A stretch of DNA of 64,000 bases from Paraphysomonas bandaiensis (lineage: Eukaryota > Chrysophyceae): NCBI GenBank assembly GCA_965644295.1, contig CBFFRP010000424.1, forward strand, positions 122,611 to 186,610. Reading direction: 5' to 3'. The first letter of the stretch is position 1; each line of letters begins with the position of its first letter. A model generated the notes under the pieces. It ran no database searches and was not told where the DNA came from. It saw only the letters and a program-made list of their open reading frames with translations. A program made the translations under genes and the position numbers. Of this stretch, positions 22,691 through 35,820 are shown in pieces.

Positions 22691-23430
22691 TTGACCTTAA
22701 TACTCCCTCAATAATATAATCATTTAGGGCATATCGAAATTCAAGGACAAGTATATATTTATACAAAAAAGTTCTATTGAGGGTAAATCCCACAAGTGCA
22801 ATCATCGACCATAGATTGTGAGTTACAATGATGCTGACGTGTCAACATAAAATCACAGCAATCCGCAGTCACTTGATTGAGTTATCAGCTATCGGAGTGA
22901 ATACTCCGGCTGACATCTTCCTCTCCCCATCAGTGAATCCCGCATGGTAGAGGTGGTCGGATTGGGTAGGATGTCAGCCGACATTTGTTAATGGGAATAT
23001 AGTCGACGAGGATAGGATAGGATAGGATAGGATAGGATAGGATTCAACTTGCTGTAGTATGAAATGGTATCTAATGTTGATGTGTTTGTTGCGTTGGTGA
23101 TGTACAGAATTTAAGCATACCTTTGTTGTCGCACCAAATAGTTGTTGAAAAGGTAGTTGAAACCCCAATTACGAAAGTAGCAGGCATATAGCCAAATTGT
23201 TTCCTGACAAGCAGATGATACAGAGTCATGTATTTTGTTCCTGTAGAAGAAGATAGGGCGACGGTGGTTAGTAGTGATTGCTGTAGTCAGATTACATCGG
23301 TCCCAATCGCTGTCAGCGAATCCTGTTAGTGTGACTGATTTTTCGGAGTAGCAAAATTCGTTATTGATGGTTCCTTTGAGGTATCTAAGGACATTGAGTG
23401 CAGCTTTGCATGTGGTTAGGTTTGGATATT
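22690..23430 (-). mobile_element. Degraded Ty1/copia 3' end with polypurine tract and LTR start
   Basis: On the minus strand, about 23430 to 22930 reads as the C-terminal RNase H region of a copia polyprotein in drifting frames. It has CKAALNVLRYLKGTINN, then 'GFADSDW', then 'KHINIRYHFI' and a weak 'ADIL' motif (family: RYLKGT, GYSDADWAG, KHIDIRYHFIRE, ADILTK). It is followed by the purine run GGGGAGAGGAAGA at 22928-22916 and then TGTCAGCC, the expected polypurine tract and LTR 5' end. A TATAAATATATA box lies farther into the presumed LTR. A (GGATA)n pentamer run at about 23008-23044 interrupts the coding part. The far LTR end is not resolved. Confidence 0.65.
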
Positions 23431-24411
23431 ACGAAAACCACTACTAATACTGTAATATAAGCTTTCCGTACCTTGTTCAAAATATAGCCTTTGCAGTATT
23501 GATATATATTCTTAAAATAATAATAAAATTAGTTGTTCGTATTTTAATAATTATAAATCTTTCCAATTCTGATGTGAGCATAATATATATATATATTAAA
23601 AGAAAGAATAAATTTATATATAGTAAAATACATCCTTGAAAGTTTGGACTTTTCTTACAGTGAAAAAAGTATTAATTTAAATGTATCAACTATAACTTAA
23701 TACTAGTGACCTTAGAGTGACGGCTTATAGGAGATAAAGCACCTTTGTGTGATGCATTCCGCGCGAGATAAACTATAGGGTAGTAGACTTTGTTGGCGTT
23801 AGATTGAGTTTTAGTGTGTTAGCGATAAAATGCCATAGAGAACTGGAAAGTAATATTTGTCTAGGGTGTGTGTGTTTTATATTAACATAACAACATTGTG
23901 GTGCAAAAATTGTTCTTCTGCACTACGCGCCAATCTATCAACAGCAGCTTGTCAAGCTTGTCACCCGGAACAGCTAAGCAGCTGACTACCTGTCTGTAAT
24001 TACATTGGTCAACCAATTATAGATGGTTGAAGAAATAATGTTAAATCGTCAGACTAAATCGTTACTATTGCTTACACAATTGTGCCATGTCGCATAAAAT
24101 ATATATCACCAACATAATTTTAGCTTCTTTTATACCAATCACTGATAAACTTCCGTATCTCGAATCGTATATACTGCGTGTATACTTCAGTTCTATCTTA
24201 TTGAAACATATGAATGCTAGAAGTGTTACACTTCAGCTCTACCTTACAAATATCTATCTGATTCTACCTTAAACCTTAAAACAGTACCTTTTCAATTTAG
24301 ATTACTTAACCACTTGTAGTTGATGTCACTGATCGAGCTATCAAGCACTGAGTTGAACCCTTTATTTTTACATATATGGGAAATCACAAGTACAGAACAC
24401 GAAAAAAGTAT
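23431..24411. other. Gene-free AT-rich region
   Basis: Contains an (AT)n run near 23585 and a stretch at about 24100-24240 that is partly repeated at 59.10-59.33 kb. No gene supported. Confidence 0.35.
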
Positions 24412-27400
24412 CTAATCATCTGCTGCCGAGCATGTTTGATGAAGTTCATCATAATCCAAATCGGCGTTATCATCATCAGATAACGAGTATCTAGGGCGTA
24501 ATGCAATGCACACAATACCACCCAAAACAAAATATTTAATGATCTTCCATAGTAGCAGCAAAACCGCCTTGGCGACAAGCCGGCGGTGAGCTACCCGAGA
24601 CTTGTGTGATGATATATTGGCAATACTGGCGCTCTTGTCATCGGCACCGGTCTCACTGCCATGTGTGATGTCGCTTGGAGCATCACTTTCAAACACCACG
24701 TCCACAGCGGCAAGTGCACAAACAGAGAGACCACTACATGAATCCACATTCACCCTCACAGCGTACCCTTTATGTCCTGCAACAATCGAACGTATGGGCA
24801 GTCGATGCAGCACAGAAACATGCGTCTGGCCACCAGGTGAAATGGCGTACGAGTCGCCCTCCTCCACCACCTCTACTGCCCAGCATCCCACACTATGAGT
24901 ACTTTCAGCAAGAGAATCGACTAATACTCTATTGGCTGTAGCATTCAAAGTTGCTGCCTCCTGAAGTGACGTAAGAGAGCGCACACCTTTTAACCGACCC
25001 GGAGATCCGGGAACCTCTTCTACCTTCTTCAAACAATGCCGCCCCTCTCTCGATATGACTGTAAAGTTTGTATCGTCCGGAATAACCAAGTTTTCTGAAT
25101 CACTACTCTCTATATTTTCAACTTCCACCATTTCAGAAATAATGATTTCATCCAGAGCTCTATCAGATACACCAGCTGACCACACGTCCTTCCATTCTCC
25201 ATCACCGCCTTTAGCAGATATAAGCACTACACCAGTGCTTTCCTTGAACCCCCCTTCAGCCACTTGTCCAGCATGTACCACACCAGCATCACCACTGTGG
25301 GAAGCACCGATTTGTGGAGGCATTAATGTATCGCCGCCACTCCCACTCTTCTGCTCCCCTACTAGAGAGTGCTCACTGTCTGAGTCCCCGATAATACTGC
25401 TCATGTCCAATTCTTCATCATCTTCGGACAAGCGGTGGAACTTCTCGATGTGTGACATATAAAACCCTTCTTCCTCCTCAGCGTCATCGCCACTATCGCT
25501 GCTCTGTCCATCGTCACCCACGATCTCTGCAGCATCCGGAGGGGTTCCTAACACCCACATCACCCGGCTCTCAGTGATAGTACCTTGTTCTTGAGCTTTC
25601 AAAGTCCTCCAGCTTCCATTACGACGCAATCCCTTACTCGGCCATCCGTCCCCATTTGGTGTCAATAATACAGACACGGGCTCCTGTGCACTTTTATTGT
25701 GCCGTTCCATAATATCCTCGGACTCATGCTGAACTGCTCGATGCGGTTCGCCAATACCTGCCGAAGAGACAAAAGGGCGAGGAGACAGAAGGCGGGAAGA
25801 AGGTAAACGTTGCACAACTCTGACACCTAAAGTAGGAGGCGCCTCGAAAACTCTGGACATCCACATAATATATAAAGTCAGATGATTCATTTAAATCGTA
25901 TCTAAATGAAAATACCTGACACTATGACCCCAGCCGCCAGTAATCAGACAGCTCCCGTCCCACAGACTTCCAGCGGCCATTTCTACCCACACTATCCCCC
26001 GCATTCGTTCAAGTGCTGCAGCTCCATTTCTCCACCTCGGCTTAGCACTTGCTTCTGATGCACTATTTCTCCGAGAGTTTTTAGGGCCCAGTACACTGGA
26101 CCCAGCAGAGCCATCCAGCGATTTACTTCTTCCAACCCTCACCTGCCCCACTGCTCCACGAGTTTCTCTTTTGTCCTCCGGAATCTGTATTGCACGCTTC
26201 ACAGCACTGCTGATCACATCCCTAAGGCCTGGCACAGAAGAACTTGCGAAAACTGGTTCGCCTTCCCGATCTCCCTCACGACTAACGTTGAGCACGCCAC
26301 TGGACGGGGCTATTCTTTGCCGGCCTTCCACATATAATAAAACACCTTCAATGGGCGTCGCTAAAACTCGTTGAGCGCCGTCTTCACCTTCCGGTCTATG
26401 TGTGGTTTTCCAGCCCTTTTTTCCTTTCCTTTTTGCGTTCATTTGGTCTTTGTCAAATTCATCACCACTTTCTGTGTAGCTGTCCGTCGCCCGCTCTATG
26501 GCTCTCTAAAGCAACACAACAACACTATGAGATAGTCTGCATGCCAAATATCATGGCAGATGACATACCGTAATACATCTAGATAACACTCCCGACATAT
26601 TCAAATCACTCTCAGCGGACGCTTTCTTGCGATTGACCACTGGACTGAATGAGCCCGAGATGTACACACTATCTAAACTGACTACATACTCATCATCATC
26701 GAAGTCGTCGTCCAAATTGCTGCTTACTATGGGCTCTAACTCAGGCAAAATTTCAGAAAACACAATATCGTTCTCAAAGGGGTCGGCACGCGGTCTGTTG
26801 GTATTAGGACGTTTTGGGACAGACACACTTCTCAGGCCACTCTGTAAACGGTCAACTAGTGTTGGATGAGTTTCCGAGCTCTTGCTACGAGTAGCTCCTG
26901 CACTGTGCTGGTTCACTATCCACTCCCTCCAGTCAGCTAAGACTTCCTTAAGCTCAGCCCGTAACTTCGTTCTTAGAGTATGGAGACAGTGTGCGCCTTC
27001 AACGGCAGATACAACACTACCCTCCTCCGCATGTAGGGACACTGCCAGCACGTTTCGTGTGATTTCTTCTAACCTTGCCCATCCCTCATCCGTTTCGTAC
27101 ACACACACACGCTGTCTGTCCACACGCCGATCTCTAAGCAAGGCTGCACGCGCCTTTAAGGCATCTGACAACGTAGGTGCGCCAGGTAACCTGGCGGTCA
27201 CCTTTCGCCACTCCCGCGAACAAATAGATCGCGTAAGTTGACTATCTGCATCGCGCCAACCGAATCGGCAACTTCCAGCTACTGATAGAACTCGGACAGT
27301 GGTCGCACCCGTGTCTTCGTTTCGTACACTTGACCCTACAAGGGCAACCTCGTCGGGATTTTCCACCTCTACCACACTCGCGCTAGTGTACTCTGATAGT

Positions 27401-28332
27401 CGCTAATCACATTATCTAATAGCAGCACTAATCAAAACTCACCTTCACCAACCTCTACGACAAGAAACCGCACAGTGGCATCCTCGCTTTCCAATGGTGT
27501 CTCACCCCGTCCACTTCCAGCCGCCACCCTTAGAGATCCCATGTGTTTCATACTCTCTAACGCCGCCAAAGCTCCCGCTCCAGTTCCAACAGAAGTAGTG
27601 TTGTTCCCACCAGCAGCCGCAGTTGCAACGAAAGCGACCGACAAAGCACACGCGGAACTGCAGCAAGTGATATATAAAGAGATGTATACGACAATTATAT
27701 ATCAGCACATACCTCACTACCATTTTTGGATCAGTATTATAGGTGCTGTTCACAGAAACCCTCTCAAGAGACCTCAATAAGTCTCCCCTAGCCCGGCCAC
27801 TCATTGGAGTCGGAACACAGAGAGTAACATTGCAAGACAGGTCACGCATATCCGTCCCTGCATCTGTCTCTATGACAGACTGCAGAACAGATCTCAGCAG
27901 GTCCGAAAACAACACTCTAAGGTTAACTTCTATCCTCTCGCCGCTGTCACTATAGCACACTAATACATTACTATCCGCATCACCAGCAGCAGCAGACCCA
28001 CAGACATCACCAGCAGCAGTATCAGACATCCCGCTAGAGACAAGTGCCCTCACTGCCCCCTCCAGTACCAGCTCACGCTGCATCGGTCCTTTGTGTTCGT
28101 CCTTGCACTGCAGGAAACCCACAGAGCGGGCGGGAAGACGAGAGTGTTTGTAGGAACCATCAGAAGCATCATATCCAATCAAAGCACTCGATAGACTCTC
28201 ATATGAAGGGAAAACATCTACTCTACCGCCCAGTACACTCGATCCAAGACACACTGACACGGACTGGGGGTCACTGGATATAGAGGTCAGTAGTAAGCTG
28301 TCGGGGATGAGGATCCAGGACGGCTTAAACAT
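24412..28332 (-). CDS. Highly divergent Hsp70-family protein with C-terminal membrane segment
   Basis: Five exons on the minus strand join in frame: 28332-27713, 27657-27443, 27392-26569, 26505-25916 and 25852-24412, giving 1229 aa. Several Hsp70 ATPase landmarks appear in order but degenerate: 'CNVTLCVPTPMSGRARGDLL' (family AVITVPAYFNDxQRxAT); 'FLVVEVGEG' (phosphate-2 loop, normally LVxDLGGGT); 'RVLSVAGSCRFGWRDADSQL' (family EVLATAGDTHLGGEDFDNxL); and 'DSVYISGSFS' near the adenosine loop (family LVGGSTR). The N-terminal DLGTT loop is poorly conserved (VCLGSSV). The C-terminal ~480 residues are acidic and Ser-rich, ending with a hydrophobic helix 'KAVLLLLWKIIKYFVLGGIV' and a short acidic tail. 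It is probably a membrane-tethered Hsp70-like protein with weak or lost ATPase activity. It is divergent from RPC3 across about 515 bp. Confidence 0.6.
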
Positions 28333-28846
28333 TATGATCTTAGTTCTATAGTACGCGTATATATGCACTGTAGGTATGTATAAGACTGATACGATGACAG
28401 GACTAACAAACACACGTGTCACACATCTCTCTGTTGTTCTATAGGTATACTCTGACAATCCGTTCACTTCACTTCACTTCAATGGGTTTTCATCCAATAA
28501 AATCAACACCATTAAATTAGATAGGGTACAATTAATTGAATGATGTGATTCTGCACACTTCCAGTGTACCTGTGACTGGACCTGTACATGTACCTGTACA
28601 TGTATGATGTTTATTCACACATGGATATACAGTACTACTGTTGTGTAGTCCTATGGATTGTGTGAGTATACTGCAGTAGTATCACTGTATACCAGGACGT
28701 ATGGAGGGTATGATATACTACAGTGTATGACATACAGCAGCTCTCTCTCTCTATATATATATGTGTATGTGTGTATGTATGCCTGCGCTGTTATTGCACG
28801 AGCACTGCACACCAGAGCTGGCTGATAGCAACAGATAGCCCACACT

Positions 28847-31079
28847 ATGGCCTCCCGCTCTGCGCCGAAGAAGCTTCTTCTGTGTGTTAAGATCATTGAG
28901 GAGCAGTTTGGCTCGGAGGTGTCGGTAAGCATATCGTGTATGTATGTATGTGTATGTGAATGTATGCTGCTGCTGTTGAGCTACTGGATGTCACAGCATG
29001 CACTCAGAGTTAGTTGCATCCTGTTGTTGTCGTGTTTCTGTGTGCAGTTATGTGTGTGCAGAGCTGAGCCGTCTCTTACTAAGGGAAGAAGTACAAATCA
29101 GCTGCTCATTTGTTGTATCTGATATCTCTAGCTGCACTGTACAACCCGCCGTCTGTTTCTTTGTGTATTTAATAGTTTCTGTCAGAGCGTGGCTCAATAT
29201 CTCATCCATCACGAGAGAAATACGTTGGCCGATATTACGCAGCATTTTGCTCAAAATGGAAATAAGCTGGGACTAAATGAGATAAGGAATGCTCTACTTG
29301 TACTTTTACAGCACAACTGCCTCGAACTCTCTCGTCCTGCTTCTACCCTCAAAGACGAAACTATGCGAGACGAGGATGACTTTTCCAAAGGGCTGGAATA
29401 TCGTATAAACGTAGGGATGGTGACTAATAGAATTCGATTTCCCCAGTTGCTGTCTGTTATTAGCAGAAACTATGGTGATGTTGGTGTCATGATTATGACA
29501 GAGATCATACATCATGGACGGATTGCAGCAGAAGATATTATTAGTGCTGTTGTTGAAAAGAGTGAGGTGCTAGCAATAGGGCTGCAGGACTCAGGAACAT
29601 TATCTCGAGATGAGGTGCAAGGGGTACTTGAGGAGCTGATTGAGCGGAGACTGGTAGTAACTGCCCCTGCTCTCGAAGTCCTCGTATCGCGTACGGAGGT
29701 GCAGGAAAGCACCAATTCGCTTATGGGCTCAGCTCTTTCAGCAGACGCTACTGCCACTGCATCTAGCAGCAATCCTCGGAAGCGTAAACAACCCTCGAAT
29801 TCTGGTTCCAGTGCAACTGACGAACCTCCTGTAAGCGTGCGGCGACGTACAGCAGCTTCGACGGAAAGAAAACAAGAGGAGCTCCCTCTAGAGCTACGCA
29901 TCATGCTCGAGAAAGAAAAACAGGATGGAGTGGTTGAGGAGAGTAGTAATGGCAAGGCTCCTGGCAGATCGGTGAGAACTGAGAGGAGTACGAGAGGAAG
30001 AGGGCGTGGGAGAGGGCGTGGAGGAAAAATGAAGCCAGACGACGCTGATACTCCATCTGAAGAGGTGTGGAGTTATATATCACTTCTCTATTTGTATGAT
30101 GTCATCGTGTCAGACCTCTGAGCGTCAAACGTTCAGCCAAGGGAATCCTTCCTCTACTTTGGAGGGTCCCAGGGCGGGTGTACTCTGGATGGTGGGCTGG
30201 GAGCAGCTTACGCGAGAACAAAGACACCAGTTGTGTATATCTGTAGCTCGACAGCGAATGGGAAATTTAGCTTCCAGGATAGTCCGCATTATTTTGAAGC
30301 GATCTATGCCTACTGAAGTTGGAATAACATCCCACTCCGCTGGGATGGGTTTACTTGATGTGATCCAGGCGCTGAAGGACGAAGATGGTGGTAAGGCCGA
30401 AGGGCTAGATATGCATACAGTGCGTCGAGTGATGGAACTAATGCGTTGTGATGCCCTTGGAATCGTTGACAAAGCGCCAGGAGTAGATTCCAGAGATCAG
30501 GGTGCCCGCTACATGGTCAGTATTGCAGGTACATACGATGTCGTGATCTTTCGTGTCTACAATTAGTTAATATGATGGCATTCAGATGTAGTCAAGGCAG
30601 TTCGTGGGCGGCTGATTCATGATATTGCTGTAGAAAAGTTTGGCAAAGAATCAGCACGCATAGTCGAACTGTTGCAGCGGCATAAGTATCTTGAGCAGCA
30701 AAAGTTATCTGAAATGGTTATTTTGCCCGCCCGCGGTGGTCGGGAAAGACTCTACGTGCTCTACAAACACCACTGGGTGGAGTACTTAGAGGTATCCAAA
30801 CGAGGGGATTATAACCCGGGCTCTACCTACTTTTTTTGGACTCTAAATGAACAAAAGATGCAAGCATCGCTAGTGGACAACATGTATGGGGTCGTGTGTA
30901 ACCTTCGCAGCCGAAGGGATGCGGAGTACTCTCAGGGCAAAGATGTAATTGAGTTCGCCCACACAATCAGCGACGCAAAAGAAGCAGAAAAATTTGATAA
31001 ACTGCAGGAGACATTAGAAAGGCTTGACAACGCTATTATCAGAGTATATGAAAACATCACCGTTATCGAAACTCTGTAG
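28847..31079 (+). CDS. POLR3C: DNA-directed RNA polymerase III subunit RPC3 (POLR3C/Rpc82)
   Basis: Four exons join in frame: 28847-28924, 29186-30064, 30114-30528 and 30586-31079, giving 621 aa. RPC3 is a winged-helix subunit of the RPC3-RPC6-RPC7 initiation subcomplex. The N-terminal winged helix reads 'LLLCVKIIEEQFGSEVS' joined to 'SVAQYLIHHERNTL' and 'EIRNALLVLLQHN', aligning without gaps to the human subunit as I recall it. Later segments 'GKESARIVELLQRHKYLEQQKL' and 'LEVSKRGDYNPGSTYFFWTLN' match the C-terminal winged helices. A Lys/Ser/Gly-rich insertion (about residues 220-315) lies between domains and holds an RGRGRGRGG tract. Intron 1 is unusually long for this window (261 bp). The start context is CACACTATGGCC. 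Confidence 0.88.
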
Positions 31080-32227
31080 ATAACATATTAATTTTTAATT
31101 ATTTGAAACAAACAAAACTCCTAGCTCTGTTTATCGACTTCACATGTATCGGAATGATTTTGTACATCAACAAGGAGCTAGTAATATTTCAGTGACAAAC
31201 TCTGGTTTTGGGCGTTGGCCGTACTTTAGTGGAAGATATACATATGGACCACCAGGGCATTGCCTAGTTATGGTGCAATACACACGTAATGAATAGGCGT
31301 GTAAGAGTCAGAAGTCAGAACTATTCTAGCATAGTAATTCCCTAACTAGAGCTTAGCTCGGATATCTTATATCCTACGAAAGCTGCTTGTGTGCCACCGC
31401 AAACACCAAGGTGCAACCACTTTCGCTCTATCACTCGAAGCAAACGCAGTGAGAAAGTAGAATGTTGCTGACATCTGCTGACTTCAGGAGTTTTGAGTCC
31501 TGAAGGTGAACGACCGAACAACCCTGGTGCTTTACTTCAACACGCAGTCCGACACCCCATTCACCTTCCTTCTGTAGTTTTATTAGGTGATACCTTACGC
31601 GCTACCTATATATTCATCGCACCGCCACATCGCTGAGCAACCAAAACTTTCTTTCTGCAGTCATCATGTTTGATGTTTGATGGCATGCTGCTAGAAGTTG
31701 CTCCACCCATAACCCTTCTTTTTCTTCAGTCCACTCCCGTCGTCGTTCTTTTTATTTATTTCTGATACCAGTTTTTGCTCATATCGCTATCACTTAGTGA
31801 AATAGATTGCAATAGATTTTATTGTCTTCTACCTTTTATTATACAAATTGAATTTTTCAGAACTAAAAATACTGTACCAAATTGGTGGTATTTTTTTGAT
31901 CAATTAATATAAGCTAACTGGAGTCAATTATAATTGCAGTTTTAATAATTGACAATTGATACGCATCCCTGTTATTAGGAATAGTTCTCAATTATATGGT
32001 TATTAGAAGTTAGTAGTATTGGATGTTGGATAGTTGATATACTACACACTACACACAGTTCTTTCTGTTATTTTGAAATTCTATATCGACGAGTAAGGCT
32101 ACTGAGGGTATTCAAACATGTATTGAGTTACATCGCCTACACTAGCATAGACATCAGATAATAATGTAAATACAAAACTGGTCCAATTATGCTCTAACAG
32201 CTACATCTGACTAGATACTACTAATAC
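31080..32227. other. Spacer with R1 copy F
   Basis: Contains a partial R1 copy (about 31376-31565). The rest is AT-rich with no supported gene. Confidence 0.45.
31376..31565 (-). repeat. R1 copy F (partial)
   Basis: Core present with closing stem GAAAG/CTTTC in place of the usual GGAAG/CTTCC. It is followed by the TGACTTCAGGAGTTTTGAG stretch shared with copy G. The sequence beyond is diverged or lost. Confidence 0.6.
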
Positions 32228-34129
32228 CTACTGCGCATCGCTCACAGGCCAGCTGGACGGAAAAGGAAACGCTTCTGTCAGAGCACCGTGTTCTGTAAGT
32301 AGCGCTTTCAGTTTGGTATTGCGATGTCGGTAATACTCGTCTAACATAGTCCGGGTTGTTGGCAGCAGTGGACCATAAAATGGAACCGCACCACTTCCGC
32401 TATTTCCTGAAGAACTAGATTTCGAAGAACGCCAAAACTCTTTCCACACATATGAAAAACCCTACCCTATGAATTAAGCAATGTTCGGTGCCATGTCAAA
32501 AGACGAACCTGATCACCATTCTTAGTCGTGAACATAGAATTCTCTGCCAGTAGAGACGGTGAGTATAACTCAAAATATACATCAGGTGGCACTAACTCAC
32601 CTTGGTAATCAAATGGCGGGAGACCTAGAAACTCTTCTGTGCGTCGAAGGACACTTTGGGTGTCCCTGGTCATATACTTCTATATCAGGATGTGGCACAA
32701 ACGCACAATATAACCTACCTAATCATGTGTTCTTGAAATAGAACCAGCACCTGGTTGCTAGGAAACCTAAACACAACATTATTCGTGCCCAGCAATGACA
32801 GATAGGGTATCCTGCACGACACTTACGATGCATATATGTTTCTAAGTTGTTCTTCGTAATGACCTATTGCTATGTCCTGATATCCGTTGGGAGTAATATC
32901 CGCGATAGAGGAAGATTCTGTCGCAGCAACACTGTTCTCGCCAGTGTTCACCCCGAATGCGTATCTATAAGAAGAAAACATATGAGTAAACATAATGACA
33001 TCATGGTACCCACACCGCACCTATGAAAGTCAATAGCGGTACACTTGCCCTTTTCAAGAGGCTGTGCATGTTGCATGGGAATATTCTGCTCGACACGTCA
33101 ATATGACACGCTATGACAAAAGAACGCACCGTGTAATCCTGCTCTTTGCTCCCGTCATTATTATACTCACTGTCTACTCGTAACACAGAACCGACAGGAA
33201 CTGGCCGCCCTGTAAAGGTGTGATTGTACGCCCGTTTAACCTTAACGAATCGTGTATGCCGGCAGTTGTGCTGGAACCCTGATACATGACTGCACTGTCA
33301 ATCTCGTACGGTCTAATAGGGAGTTACGCACCTGAATACGCCCTCGAGGAAGGGTTCCTCAATGTGACTATGATCTTGGCACTAGGCACCAACAATGCCA
33401 TTTGCTTGATCTTTTCAGGGTCGCGCATATAGTCCGGACTCTTGTCAAATGTATACACTTGACTACAAACAGTTACCTAACTAATATTCCAGTGAAGAGA
33501 TAAGAGTGTACCTTGCACGTTTATAGCTCATTCGCGGAAAGTGCTGTGCATAGGCCGACCACTTGCACTCAGCGGCCTCATACTGTAGCAGAGGTCTTAA
33601 GTATCACTATAAATAATAAAACACAACTCACATTTCGACCAAAAAAATGGATTTCATTCGTGTTATCTGCTCCTTTACCGGACTGCAGGTGAGGATGCTT
33701 CTCCAGCCAACGCAGGAGCGCACCAGTGCCCGACTTCATCGCACCTGCAATCACAAATGACGGCAAGCAGCGGACTTTTGAACCACTCGAAACACAGTAT
33801 CCGGCATCTAATCCACGACCACATGCACAGTTCATTGAGAGAGAGGAGTTTAACAGAGGTCTAGATGACCGGCATATGCCTCTACTTCCATCACCATCTC
33901 TATCACGTCCACCGCACTCGATACTATGCATTGAACGAGCATACCTCCAGCATGAGTCTGATGAAGAGGCAGTGGCTGTTGAAGATACGGATGAAGTGAG
34001 AAAACTGTGAGAGAAAAACACCAGAGACAAAAAAAACACAAACAAAAACAACCCCACAACACGACCCCTCCACCGCATAGACCTCACATAGCTACAGTTC
34101 ATTTGGGAGATCCTCGTGTGGTCCCTCAT
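32228..34129 (-). CDS. Type II membrane polysaccharide sulfotransferase
   Basis: Nine exons on the minus strand: about 34129-33632, 33582-33512, 33462-33332, 33278-33130, 33085-33021, 32964-32827, 32766-32719, 32679-32509 and 32461-32228. A basic N-terminus is followed by one membrane helix (VVGLFLFVFFLSLVFF), as in Golgi sulfotransferases. The PAPS 5'-phosphosulfate loop is FVIAGAMKSGTGALLRWL and the 3'-phosphate motif is IVTLRNPSSRAYSG, in exon 3. The C-terminus has 'VLRRTEEFLGLPPF' and 'YGPLLPTTRTMLDEYYRHRN', both typical of heparan-type sulfotransferases. Start is uncertain (Met at 34129, 34102 or 34078). Exons 7 and 8 both look coding but are out of phase by one base at the obvious GT-AG sites. 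This implies a sequence error, a pseudogene, or an unusual splice. Confidence 0.75.
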
Positions 34130-34205
34130 AATCACATCACTCTCCCAGAGCCATACTAACAACACACCACATACATATAATATACACAAACATATATACA
34201 CACAC

Positions 34206-34516
34206 ACATACATACATACATACATACATACATACATACATACATACATACATACATACATACATACATACATACATACATACATACATACATACATACA
34301 TACATACATACATACATACATACATACATACATACATACATACATACATACATACATACATACATACATACATACATACATACATACATACATACATACA
34401 TACATACATACATACATACATACATACATACATACATACATACATACATACATACATACATACATACATACATACATACATACATACATACATACATACA
34501 TACATACATACATACA
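34206..34516. repeat. (TACA)n microsatellite, about 310 bp
   Basis: About 77 uninterrupted TACA units ending in TGCATGCATGCA. Like the larger array at 7.4-8.6 kb, it lies between two divergently oriented genes (34129 minus, 34624 plus). Long ORFs across it are artefacts of the repeat. Confidence 0.97.
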
Positions 34517-34623
34517 TGCATGCATGCAGGGATGTGTGTTAAGTATATTCTATAGTTGCTCTACGTGTTCAATATTGTTGTTTAGTTGCTGAGATGTTAC
34601 GTCATACTCGTCGTTGTTTCCAG

Positions 34624-35820
34624 ATGTCTTCTATCCAGAGGGCCGCTCTCTCCTCTGTTAAGGACATCAAGAGAGGTATGTGTGTCTGTGCATGTGTGTG
34701 TGTGTAGTGGTGATGTACTGCATGTGCAGTGGGTGTGGTGGGTCTGGGCCTCATGGGTCACGGGGTCGCACAGGTCACAGCACAGGCCGGATATAATGTA
34801 GTTGCGATCGAGTCGAATGCATCTGCTCTCACTACAGGCGAGAAGGTTCATAAACGTACATCACATGACTGCATCTGACCCGCTTATTACTGCAGAGAAT
34901 AGAGAGCTCCCTGCAGAAGATGATCGCTAAGGATGTCAAGAAGCAGAAGATTACTGAGGTCAGTTGCCATCTTATACAGACAGCGCAGTGTGTGACTGCT
35001 GTCCTTTAGGAGGAGGGCAAGACTCAATTCGCGGAAGTCATGTCTCGTATTGAGCTGAGCACCACTCTGGACGCTGCTCGTGACTGCGACTTAGTGATTG
35101 AGGTATATCCTTTATATCTGAATTGTGTGTACTATTAATTTTCTTCATAGGCTATTGTCGAGAACATGGATGTCAAGTTGGACTTCTATAAGGACTTGGC
35201 AGGCCGAGTTAAACCTGAAGCCATATTTGCTTCAAATACTTCATCTCTGTCAATCACAGGGATGGCTCTTGCATCTGGCAGACCCCATAATTTTGTGGGT
35301 GTTCATTTTTTTAATCCAGGTACTTTCTCCAAACATATTTTATTGTATGTGGCTGATATCCGCCGGCTCTGCAGTCCAGATGATGCGTCTTGTTGAGGTC
35401 ATCAAGACAGAGCATACTTCTCCAGAGGTCTTCGATATGGTTCGTGATTACGTGTCCCGCATCAACAAAGTGTCTGTCGCATGCGGGGATACTCCCGGTT
35501 TTATCGTGAACCGCCTTCTGGTGCCCTACATGGCCCAAGCTATTGCCATGCTTGACCGTGGAGATGCGACTGCCAAGGATATTGATATTTCAATGCAACT
35601 AGGCTCCGGTCACCCCATGGGCCCCATCACCCTGGCCGATTATGTGGGACTTGATACCTGTCTTAATATTTTAGAGGGCTGGGTCAAAGACTATCCGAAT
35701 GAGCCGGCTTTCTTTATTCCGAACAACCTTAGAGAGAAGGTAGCCAAAGGTGAGTTTGGAAGAAAATCAGGAAAAGGTTTTTACCATTGGGATGGAGACA
35801 AAGTTGGAAACCCTGTGTAG
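34624..35820 (+). CDS. HADH: 3-hydroxyacyl-CoA dehydrogenase
   Basis: Six exons join in frame: 34624-34675, 34730-34845, 34896-34958, 35010-35102, 35151-35319 and 35375-35820, giving 312 aa, close to animal HADH. It oxidises L-3-hydroxyacyl-CoA to 3-ketoacyl-CoA with NAD+ in fatty-acid beta-oxidation. The Rossmann motif is VGVVGLGLMGHGVAQ. The catalytic region is 'ASNTSSLSIT' then 'FVGVHFFNPV' (catalytic His) and 'RLVEVI' (partner Glu). The C-terminal dimerisation domain has 'TPGFIVNRLLVPYMAQAI' and 'GHPMGPITLADYVGLD', ending 'EFGRKSGKGFYHW'. The N-terminal extension is short (MSSIQRAALSSVKDIKR) and could be a weak mitochondrial signal. All key residues look intact. Confidence 0.93.

Noticed and set aside
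34116-34592. ORFs across the second TACA array
   Set aside because: Same artefact as the larger array.
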